Below the pieces are notes generated by a model. That model searched no databases and was not told the DNA's origin. It saw nothing but the letters and a program-made list of their open reading frames with translations. DNA of 10,836 nucleotides. Origin: Alphaproteobacteria bacterium UBA6544. Its GTDB lineage: Bacteria > Pseudomonadota > Alphaproteobacteria > UBA8366. Made by a program: the position numbers and the translations under genes. Shown in pieces: positions 1 to 6,555 of the stretch (the stretch's first letter is position 1; every line of letters starts with the position of its first letter). The stretch is from the NCBI GenBank assembly GCA_002434595.1, contig DJKK01000190.1, forward strand, positions 1-10,836, written 5' to 3'.

Positions 1-965
1 CCCTCACTTCGAATTGCATCTTCATTTAGCGATTCGGAGGTAATAAACGTTGTTTCGGACAACCCGAAATTTTCCAAAAGCTGAATATTGAACGTTTCTT
101 CAAAGTCGCGTTTTGTTTTTAGGTCAATAGGCGCCGTGCCCAAGAACCCAAACCGCACCTGCTTACTTATAACGTCCCGAAATTCGTCAGATGTCTGCCG
201 CGCAACCGCCATTAGGCCGCGTACGATAGTCGGAACCAGCCAAAGGACATCGACGCGGAGGCGTTCAATTTCGCGCCAATAGTTGAAAAAACTTTGCCCG
301 GAAAACTCGGGTACAACGACTGTGCTACCGCCGCCCGCCAGGGGAATAAGACCAAGGTTGAACAAGCCTCCAATATAGGACATCGGCATGTTGTTCAAAT
401 ACCGTCCGCCTCGCACATCGGGGTGATGGGCGATGAACCGCTTTGATGACCCCCAGAGCAAACCAGCATCATGCACCAACGGCTTCGGGATTCCGGTCGT
501 TCCACTCGTTGGAATACAGAGCGAACCGCATGCGCCTTCAGGTTCTTCCAACTTGTTGCCAGCACACCAACCAAACGCGGAATCCAATTCGATCTCGATT
601 TCCCGCACTTTGTATTCCGCAAAACTATGAATGTTATCAACCGCTTTGACGATACCGGCCGGCCGTACCATTTTAAGCCAATTATCAACTTCCCGCATTG
701 TTGATTGCGGTGAGACCGGCGCCATTCGCACACCATAGCGAATGCATGCCAGGAATATCGTCAATGTTTCTGCGGCATTCGGCAATATCGAAACAATGGA
801 TTGGCCTCTGTGAATTTCGTTTGCCCGCAACCATCCACCGATTTGATCGACGAGGATGTTTAACTCAGCCCAGGTCCAGGATCGGTCATTTATGCATTCC
901 ATCAATGCAATATTGTCCGGTTGATCCGCAGCGCAGTTCCGCAAGTCCTGAGAAAACGAATTCAT
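1..965 (-). CDS. AMP-forming acyl/aryl ligase (ANL superfamily), partial at left edge
   Basis: Adenylating enzyme that activates a carboxylic acid with ATP, usually for transfer to CoA or a carrier protein. I translated this frame by hand: it is open from the ATG at 965 to the window edge, 321 residues with no stop. The family P-loop TSGTTGIPKP is at residues 153-162 and the A5 motif NFGLSET at 299-305. The N-terminal half resembles other ANL enzymes (WTWAEL near 30-35, then a GQSIVSILPNAAE stretch near 54-66). ANL proteins usually have about 450-550 residues, so the C-terminal lid domain lies outside the window. The start codon overlaps the stop of the 83-residue gene upstream as ATGA, which supports both starts. 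The acid substrate cannot be read from the sequence. Given its neighbours it may activate an acyl group for attachment to an amino sugar, but that is inference. Family assignment is firm. Confidence 0.9.
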   Translation of the reverse strand, partial: MNSFSQDLRNCAADQPDNIALMECINDRSWTWAELNILVDQIGGWLRANEIHRGQSIVSILPNAAETLTIFLACIRYGVRMAPVSPQSTMREVDNWLKMVRPAGIVKAVDNIHSFAEYKVREIEIELDSAFGWCAGNKLEEPEGACGSLCIPTSGTTGIPKPLVHDAGLLWGSSKRFIAHHPDVRGGRYLNNMPMSYIGGLFNLGLIPLAGGGSTVVVPEFSGQSFFNYWREIERLRVDVLWLVPTIVRGLMAVARQTSDEFRDVISKQVRFGFLGTAPIDLKTKRDFEETFNIQLLENFGLSETTFITSESLNEDAIRSE

Positions 966-1213
966 TGGCCGCCAAGATCAAACAATTTCCCGTCGCGTAT
1001 CAGCGTTTTTCCATAGACCGAGAGGGTCGCGTCCCGAAAGACAAAATCGAGATGGAAAGGCGCGCCAATTTCGTCGATGAAGAGATACTCTAGGACTGTA
1101 TCCAGCGCCATCAAGGCATTACCGTCCCCCACCCCATTGTCTAAAACACCATGCTTCTGGAACGGGATCGGATTGAAGCTCTCAAATTCAAAGGCCGGTT
1201 GCATTCGTGCCAT
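962..1213 (-). CDS. unrecognised 83-residue protein upstream of the ANL ligase
   Basis: I do not recognise the family. The protein is acidic and rich in Phe and Leu, has no signal peptide or membrane segment, and no cysteine pairs. It is about the size of an acyl carrier protein and sits directly before an acyl-activating ligase. However, it has no DSL-type serine motif for phosphopantetheine: its only serines are in a FESFN context near residue 12 and a TLSVYG context near residue 67. Support for a real gene is positional. It fills the space between two confident genes, starts 35 bases after the fusion gene stops, and its TGA overlaps the ligase ATG as ATGA. A GGGGA run 5 bases before the ATG could serve as a weak ribosome binding site. 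A second in-frame ATG three codons later is an alternative start. Confidence 0.6.
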   Translation of the reverse strand: MARMQPAFEFESFNPIPFQKHGVLDNGVGDGNALMALDTVLEYLFIDEIGAPFHLDFVFRDATLSVYGKTLIRDGKLFDLGGQ

Positions 1214-1248
1214 GTGTTCCCCGGGTTCTAACTTTATTTCTTAGTCTC

Positions 1249-3333
1249 CTACCCGTCGATGGAATGTGCTGTCCCGGAGCTAGCGTTGATCTCCCTTCGG
1301 ACCCAACGGTCTTGAAGGAGCGCCCACACGCGTGGATCCCGAAATGTATCGGCGATGTGATCAAACTCATCTTCACTCATTCCGACATAAGCCAACCACC
1401 TCGCCAAATCGCGTGGTTTTATAGGGTCGTACTGCCTAATTAGCTCAACAGCCTCATTACGCGTCAAACGCCCCGATCTTATGTCCTTGCAACAATGATC
1501 GGTGCACCTGCCGTAACCGAATTTAATGAACTTGAGATAGTCGTGGACACCATTTTCATGCATGTCATCCAAATTCGATACGTGGCGGTAGGTCCTGTCG
1601 AATGGGGTCTCTGGTACGTCAAACCCATACAAATCAATCATTCTTTGGGTGTGTTTATTAGCGTCCCAATTCACATAATTGCCGAGATATAATCCACGAA
1701 TTCCAATTTCCATAAGGGTTGTGTCGTCCGGGTATTTCCAATACGTCAAATCCTCGGATGTGAGTCCCTCTCGACCGACAAAGTAATTCCATTCATATCC
1801 ACGCCCAAAGTGCTCGAGGCGGTCGCGGTAACTCATCTCCGGTAGATCGTTCATGGAGAATTGGCCACTAAGGTCCGTGTAGCCATGTTCCCCCCATATC
1901 AAAATGGGTATCTGATATTCTGCCGCGACTCTGACTGGGAAAGTCGTTATCCCCATATGGGCATGCCAGTTCATGTCCCCCATGACGATAAATCCCAGGC
2001 GATTCAATTTGATTAGTGTCTCGATCGGTGGCCGGACGACGATATGATCAACGTCGAATACCTGCTGCATACGCGCCAAATTCCGCCAACCGGTCGGCGT
2101 GTAGTTGTTTCCGTGATAGGTCACCAGCAACGGATTGAACCCGAGCTCCTGTTTTTTTATATGGACTTGAAAATAGCTATCTTTTCCGCCACTTACAGGA
2201 ATGACGCAATCATATTTACTATTTGAACGCAGCCGCCCAAGTTCGATGATTTTGCATAGTTCGTGGCGGCGAGATGCCCAAATATCTGGCGAGATCGCGT
2301 CTCGCTTCTCCGCCATCCTGCATCCCATGCAAACGCCGTTTCCATCGAACTCGATCGGGACCGCACTGAGGGACGGATAAGTGCATCGTCGGCACCACGT
2401 AACATCCGGAATAGATTGTGGGTCACAGTTGTCTGATGGCAGTGGGGTTTCGCTCTCACGCAGTCGGCTCTCGATCCTATTTGATTCATCTTCGTGACAA
2501 TAAACAGGTTCTCGTTGAATCCATCGACTGCCGAGCCGGTTCGGCCGCAATTCAATTCCTGACCGAATGGCTTCTTCTTTCGCGAGCGGATAGCTGAGTT
2601 CGAAAAAGTGAAATATATTTGCGGCGGCCGCGGCATTGGCCCCACCATCTTTGATCGCCGACGCAAAGTCCTCATACCGACCAACGCCGCCGCACGCGAT
2701 CACAGGAATATTAACCGCCGCCGTCACATCACGAATGAGTTCGCAGTCGTACCCCTCTCCCGTTCCATCCCGATCGATCGAGTTCAGGAAAATTTCTCCA
2801 CAACCCGCACGCTCGCATTGCCCCGCCCACTCGGCAGGCGTCATGCCGGTTGGCAATTTCGCATCATGGCTATAGACCTCGTAATGGCCATCCTCTAACC
2901 GCTTTGCATCTATCGAGACCACAATACATTGCGATCCAAACATCTGCGCTGCGTCGGTCACAAATTTGGAATCTATGATTGCCTGCGTATTAACGACGCA
3001 TTTGTCGGCGCCTGCACGGAGACGTACCGCAAAATCATCCAATGAACGGATGCGACCACCGACCGCCAAAGGCATAAAGCAGACTTTGGTTATTTCACTC
3101 AGAACATCGAGGAATGAACGACCCGCGTATTGCTGTTGCAGGTCGTCACGTCGGAGGTCATGCCCGTCAGGGTCACCAATATCGAGAACGATGATTTCAT
3201 CGACGTTCCATTGCGAGTACCGCTCAATCGTACTCATGGGGTTCCCAATGAATTGATGCGTCGCGAAATTTTGGCTGCGCACCAGCAATCCGTTTTTCAA
3301 GAGCAATACTGGAATTAGGCGTGGGTAAATCAT
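1249..3333 (-). CDS. HisF-like cyclase domain fused to N-acetyl sugar amidotransferase
   Basis: A 694-residue two-domain protein. Residues 1-265 are a HisF-type (beta/alpha)8 barrel: IPVLLLKNG at 7-15, VVSIDAKR at 138-145, NSIDRDGTGEGYD at 184-196, ACGGVGR at 213-219. After a linker of about 45 residues, 311-685 form an N-acetyl sugar amidotransferase (PseA/WbpG family): cysteine pairs CRRC 314-317 and CMGC 335-338, and the PP-loop SGGKDS at 381-386. In Pseudomonas O-antigen clusters the equivalents HisH2, HisF2 and WbpG are separate proteins. The glutaminase makes ammonia, the barrel channels it, and the ATP-using enzyme converts an N-acetyl group to acetamidino. The barrel keeps the second catalytic Asp of true HisF (D142) but has Leu11 where the first should be, so histidine synthesis is unlikely. 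HisH lies 9 bases upstream and is the probable partner. I see no break at the junction, so a genuine fusion is likely. Confidence 0.92.
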   Translation of the reverse strand: MIYPRLIPVLLLKNGLLVRSQNFATHQFIGNPMSTIERYSQWNVDEIIVLDIGDPDGHDLRRDDLQQQYAGRSFLDVLSEITKVCFMPLAVGGRIRSLDDFAVRLRAGADKCVVNTQAIIDSKFVTDAAQMFGSQCIVVSIDAKRLEDGHYEVYSHDAKLPTGMTPAEWAGQCERAGCGEIFLNSIDRDGTGEGYDCELIRDVTAAVNIPVIACGGVGRYEDFASAIKDGGANAAAAANIFHFFELSYPLAKEEAIRSGIELRPNRLGSRWIQREPVYCHEDESNRIESRLRESETPLPSDNCDPQSIPDVTWCRRCTYPSLSAVPIEFDGNGVCMGCRMAEKRDAISPDIWASRRHELCKIIELGRLRSNSKYDCVIPVSGGKDSYFQVHIKKQELGFNPLLVTYHGNNYTPTGWRNLARMQQVFDVDHIVVRPPIETLIKLNRLGFIVMGDMNWHAHMGITTFPVRVAAEYQIPILIWGEHGYTDLSGQFSMNDLPEMSYRDRLEHFGRGYEWNYFVGREGLTSEDLTYWKYPDDTTLMEIGIRGLYLGNYVNWDANKHTQRMIDLYGFDVPETPFDRTYRHVSNLDDMHENGVHDYLKFIKFGYGRCTDHCCKDIRSGRLTRNEAVELIRQYDPIKPRDLARWLAYVGMSEDEFDHIADTFRDPRVWALLQDRWVRREINASSGTAHSIDG

Positions 3334-3342
3334 GAGCCGGCG

Positions 3343-3960
3343 CTAGAGCATGGCACGCTTAAGAAACGCTGAAAGCAGGTCTAGTCCCGCATCCTGGCTT
3401 TTCTCGGGATGAAATTGCACACCGTAAGTATTGCCACTTTCGATCGCGGCCGTGACGCTTTTGTTGCCAAACCGAATCGATGCGACGGAATCCGCTAATG
3501 GTCCTACCAAGTGGTAACTGTGAGAAAAGTAGTAAATCTCGCCATCCATTTTGGACCCAAGCAGGCATTCTTGCCGGGTGACTTCAACATCGCACCATCC
3601 GATATTCGGTACTCGATCAGACGTTCCGCACGGATCCAGGCGGACACAGCGGCCGTCGATCAGGCCCAGTCCCTCATGTAGTCCATCCTCTTCGCTCTCA
3701 CACGACAGCAACTGCATGCCGAGGCAAATGCCCAGAATGGGCACCCCGCGCCCTACAACGCGCCGCAATGGCTCAACCAGTCGTCGCTCCCGCAAACGGT
3801 TCATACCGTCCGCAAAAGAACCAACACCCGGTAATACGACCGCCTCGGCAACCGCTAGGGCTTCAGGTTCCGATGATGGCAATACCTCGGCTCCCACAAG
3901 CTCCATGGCTCGGCGAACCGACGCCAGATTGCTAATGCCGATATCAACCAGAAGGATCAT
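3343..3960 (-). CDS. hisH: HisH-type glutamine amidotransferase (glutaminase subunit)
   Basis: Class I glutamine amidotransferase of 205 residues, the usual HisH length. It hydrolyses glutamine and passes ammonia to a HisF-type partner. The catalytic triad is present: nucleophile C79 in GICLGMQLL, and H184 and E186 in VQFHPEKS. The oxyanion-loop motif LPGVGSF is at 43-49 and HSYH at 147-150. No other histidine-pathway gene is nearby; the next gene is the HisF-sugar amidotransferase fusion, 9 bases downstream. This copy therefore probably serves sugar amidination, like HisH2 of Pseudomonas O-antigen clusters, rather than imidazole glycerol phosphate synthesis. The start ATG shares one base with the stop of the upstream gene (TGATG), indicating translational coupling. 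Fold and chemistry are near certain; the pathway role is inferred from context. Confidence 0.93.
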   Translation of the reverse strand: MILLVDIGISNLASVRRAMELVGAEVLPSSEPEALAVAEAVVLPGVGSFADGMNRLRERRLVEPLRRVVGRGVPILGICLGMQLLSCESEEDGLHEGLGLIDGRCVRLDPCGTSDRVPNIGWCDVEVTRQECLLGSKMDGEIYYFSHSYHLVGPLADSVASIRFGNKSVTAAIESGNTYGVQFHPEKSQDAGLDLLSAFLKRAML

Positions 3961-5318
3961 CAGACCCGAGTGGCCTTAGGACGGGACATTTCACTGAACG
4001 AGATGTCGATCAGGCCCTTGTCCTCAAATTTACACAAATATCGATACAAGGCATCGAATGGCAGATCGTGCCGAGCCGCAATTTCTAGGATCGTCGTTTG
4101 GCCGTCGAAATATCTGAAAAGACAATCGAGCAAGTGGCCCCATTTTTCCGAATCCTTGGAAATCGGCTTATCGACAGTCGGATCGGGCCTTTCCATATAA
4201 AGATCAAACGCAGGGTTTGAGAGACAGATCAGACCGTTGAATTTTCGATGCATGACTGAGTTGCATTCGAGAATATCGACTGTTTTCTTTAGCACCTCGA
4301 ACATCTCGTTCATTTTCGTGGCATCCATCAAACTCGGCGAATCCAAACTCGAATGATATTCCCTGAACGGTCGCTCTATGCTCTCGGAACGGGTTAGTTC
4401 GATAAATGGAACCTCATATCCGGGCGCTTCCCATACGACTTCATCGTTACCGGCACCCATACGCCAAGGCACGCGCTCGTATGACTTTGCACAATGCCGC
4501 AATGCGTTCGCCAGGGCATGATCTACGGTTTGCCCACCTAGAAACGTCGACGTCGCCTTTAGTGGTGCCAGCGTGCCAGGCATCTCTTCAAAAATACCGC
4601 AGACAAAATTTTCGACGATCTCATGCGGTGTATCACGCAGATAAAATACTGTTCCGAGATGCTCCGGTCCGAGCACGAGGCGATAGCTATAATGCGTTTC
4701 CAGGGTTGCCAACCATTGGAACAACCTTATGAGCACCGCAGTGCCGGCAAAACCATCATTCGCCATGTGCGGGTGGCAGGTATTGGATTGCAGGACGATC
4801 GTTTTTTCGCTTTGCCCACGCTTCACGTGATGCGCCACCAGCATCTCGCCCGGCTCGCGTTCGGTTTTCAAATTTACCCTATAACGCCCCGGGCCGAGAC
4901 GGGTGTATATGTCGTAAGGTACGCACAACGCCCAATCAGCATCCCAAGGTCGATATTGCCACATGCAATGGAACATATACGCGTCGGGAAGCTCAGGGTT
5001 TGTCACCAGATGTGCGGCCAGCTCTTCCCAGTCGAGTTCGCCGTCAAACGAATTGCTGTATCGCGCAACGCCCAAAGTATGGTTGGTGCCGTCGAAGACG
5101 AGTTCCCCGTCTCGCCACAATTCAGCGCGAGAAGCGCGCCAGTTTTGCGGCACCTCCCAACCATTGAATGAATCTCCCGATCGAAACCGAAACACTTCGA
5201 GCGACACCTCTTCCCCGATGCGATCGAACAAGCGCCCGTTTTCATCCGCGACTACTCCCGTTGCGAAGGCGCACAAATCCTGTGTCAGATCGATAAAGCG
5301 GTTTGGGTCTGCGTTCAT
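3960..5318 (-). CDS. DUF4910/M28-type aminopeptidase-like protein with C-terminal winged helix
   Basis: A 452-residue protein matching the DUF4910/DUF2172 family, which has an M28-like zinc-hydrolase fold and is often found in polysaccharide clusters without a proven substrate. Candidate metal ligands are in the expected order: H182 and D188 in NTCHPHMANDGFAG, E219/H220 in LGPEHLGT, D292 in GAGNDEVVW and H322 in FREYHSSLDSP. An inserted beta-rich domain probably occupies about residues 40-150. The last 65 residues or so (DGQTTILEIAARHDLPFDALYRYLCKFEDKG region, 405-435) resemble a small winged helix, as known in this family. There is no signal peptide, so it should be cytoplasmic. It begins 21 bases after the methyltransferase, with no obvious Shine-Dalgarno, and ends in a 1-base overlap with hisH. 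An amidase or deacylase acting on a modified sugar would fit the context, but that is speculation. Confidence 0.82.
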   Translation of the reverse strand: MNADPNRFIDLTQDLCAFATGVVADENGRLFDRIGEEVSLEVFRFRSGDSFNGWEVPQNWRASRAELWRDGELVFDGTNHTLGVARYSNSFDGELDWEELAAHLVTNPELPDAYMFHCMWQYRPWDADWALCVPYDIYTRLGPGRYRVNLKTEREPGEMLVAHHVKRGQSEKTIVLQSNTCHPHMANDGFAGTAVLIRLFQWLATLETHYSYRLVLGPEHLGTVFYLRDTPHEIVENFVCGIFEEMPGTLAPLKATSTFLGGQTVDHALANALRHCAKSYERVPWRMGAGNDEVVWEAPGYEVPFIELTRSESIERPFREYHSSLDSPSLMDATKMNEMFEVLKKTVDILECNSVMHRKFNGLICLSNPAFDLYMERPDPTVDKPISKDSEKWGHLLDCLFRYFDGQTTILEIAARHDLPFDALYRYLCKFEDKGLIDISFSEMSRPKATRV

Positions 5319-5339
5319 CTGACAAGCACTACGAATTTG

Positions 5340-6188
5340 CTAGATGGCTGCACTTGCAAAAGCGAAGAGCGTAAACTTTCCACTTGGTTCACGCAGCCGC
5401 TCGAGTTGCAGTAACTCCAGGTCCGCTCGGGTCAATATCGATGCAAGCGATTCGGAACTGAAGACGTGGTGATGGTCGATGAAAAACTCCTCCCTACCAC
5501 CACCGTCAAGGACCGCCATTTCTCCATCTGGTACTTCGATATAGGTAATGCCCCGCGCTGAAAGCAATCTGCTTGTCTTGCGCAAAAAGGCGACAGGGTC
5601 CTCCACATGTTCCAAAACCTTGTTCAGCGAAACACAATCGAAGTTGCCCCAACCGCTTATGTCCACATCGGCGAAATCGCACGTCGTCGTCTTAACACCC
5701 ACCGTATTGCGTGCATGTTCGGAAAATCGCCCGTCCGGATCCAGCGCCGTGCACTTCCATCCCATGCTCTTCATGCCGCTCACAAATACACCGATCCCTG
5801 ATCCGATATCGAGCAAACTTCGACCCGAGTCTTTATTTTCGAACCTCGTATCCACAAAATTGTTGACCCGAAGTACTCTGTGATGATTGTCCGACGCCGA
5901 AGGTTGCAGTGCGGATACCCTCTCGAAAGCGGCGCGAACTCCTTCTCGCCCACCGTATGTCGCATTCAAGTAATCGCCGCCATACAGAGACGACATGTCC
6001 ATCTCATGCTGAGAAAAAAAGTGCCTGCAAATCACGCAACGCATATACGCTCGTTTATAGCTGCCAATGATCGGGAATGACACTTCACCGACCGGCGGAT
6101 CATTATAGTCCAATACCCGTTCAAGTTTGGTCTCGCCGCAAGGGCATCGCAATGTCGGAGCAGGTCCGGCCAACTTACACATCCTCAT
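5340..6188 (-). CDS. class I SAM-dependent methyltransferase with N-terminal cysteine motif
   Basis: A 282-residue methyltransferase. Cysteine pairs CPC (15-17) and CVIC (51-54) suggest an N-terminal zinc-binding module, as in sugar and small-molecule methyltransferases of this type. The Rossmann domain follows: motif I LLDIGSGIGVF at 125-135, acidic ribose-binding loop CTALDPDGR at 146-154, then LNKVLEHVEDP at 188-198, typical of Methyltransf_23-like enzymes. DHHHVFS at 238-244 may line the active site. The frame stays open further upstream (to an ATG at 6296), but that would put 37 low-complexity residues inside the previous gene. I chose the ATG at 6188; 6182 is equally possible, and both overlap the end of the upstream gene. 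Among amidotransferase genes, a methyl group on an acetamidino nitrogen, as known for some legionaminic acids, is one plausible product. O- or C-methylation of the sugar cannot be excluded. Confidence 0.88.
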   Translation of the reverse strand: MRMCKLAGPAPTLRCPCGETKLERVLDYNDPPVGEVSFPIIGSYKRAYMRCVICRHFFSQHEMDMSSLYGGDYLNATYGGREGVRAAFERVSALQPSASDNHHRVLRVNNFVDTRFENKDSGRSLLDIGSGIGVFVSGMKSMGWKCTALDPDGRFSEHARNTVGVKTTTCDFADVDISGWGNFDCVSLNKVLEHVEDPVAFLRKTSRLLSARGITYIEVPDGEMAVLDGGGREEFFIDHHHVFSSESLASILTRADLELLQLERLREPSGKFTLFAFASAAI

Positions 6189-6555
6189 CCAGGTTGAAAT
6201 GTCCATCGAGTGCATCGCCATCATCGAGCCAAAGGATCTGATCGAGTTGCTGCTCTTCGATATACTGCAGAAACTCGTCGTGTTTCCCATCCTCAATCAG
6301 AAGAAGGAAATAGCGTCCCTGCTTATTGCGGACGAGAACTGCCCGTAGACCGAATTCCGGCAGACGGCCATTGAGCGACGGCGTTGCGTAAAACCCCCAG
6401 CTCTTTCTGGTTACGTCCAACTCCGCACCAGCCTCAGTTTTGACCGTCACTTGCTCGTCCGGCAAAAGCGATAACCGACCGGTATCCTTGATCATGACTT
6501 TTTGATTGATGCCCGCGCTATAAACGCGCGGCGGTATGATCGGCACGAACTTCAT
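6175..6555 (-). CDS. unrecognised 126-residue protein between amidotransferase and methyltransferase
   Basis: I cannot name this family. The sequence looks like a compact globular, beta-rich protein: MKFVPIIPPRVYSAG at the start, a central KSWGFYATPSLNGRL stretch at 51-65, then AVLVRNKQGRYFLLLIE at 71-87 and a very acidic tail (WLDDGDALDGHFNLDEDV). It has no cysteines, signal peptide or membrane segments. The frame extends to an ATG at 6597, but the ATG at 6555 overlaps the amidotransferase stop as ATGA, like several other junctions here, so I prefer it. A GGAA about 8 bases upstream may be the ribosome binding site. The gene ends inside the start region of the methyltransferase. Its tight packing suggests a job tied to those two enzymes, perhaps as a subunit or scaffold; this is inference only. 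Confidence 0.75.
   Translation of the reverse strand: MKFVPIIPPRVYSAGINQKVMIKDTGRLSLLPDEQVTVKTEAGAELDVTRKSWGFYATPSLNGRLPEFGLRAVLVRNKQGRYFLLLIEDGKHDEFLQYIEEQQLDQILWLDDGDALDGHFNLDEDV

Noticed and set aside
395..736. Minus-strand open frame of 113 codons
   Set aside because: It is an out-of-frame shadow of the ANL ligase, whose true frame carries the P-loop and A5 motifs.
698..1093. Plus-strand open frame of 131 codons
   Set aside because: It is antisense to the ANL ligase and the 83-residue gene and has no recognisable motif.
962..1213. Acyl carrier protein
   Set aside because: No DSL-type serine motif is present and the helix pattern does not match.
2193..2684. Minus-strand open frame of 163 codons across the fusion linker, possible sign of a frameshift
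   Set aside because: It shows no family motif, while the main frame is continuous with good motifs on both sides.
3343..3960. Part of a histidine biosynthesis operon together with the HisF domain
   Set aside because: No other his genes are present, the HisF barrel lacks the first catalytic Asp, and it is fused to a sugar enzyme.
3551..3979. Plus-strand open frame of 142 codons
   Set aside because: It is Ser/Arg/Pro-rich antisense shadow of hisH.
4623..5171. Plus-strand open frame of 182 codons
   Set aside because: It is antisense to the DUF4910 gene, with no motif and no ribosome binding site.
6189..6296. Longer N-terminus for the methyltransferase from the ATG at 6296
   Set aside because: The extra residues are serine/methionine-rich low-complexity sequence that reads out of frame through the end of the 126-residue gene.
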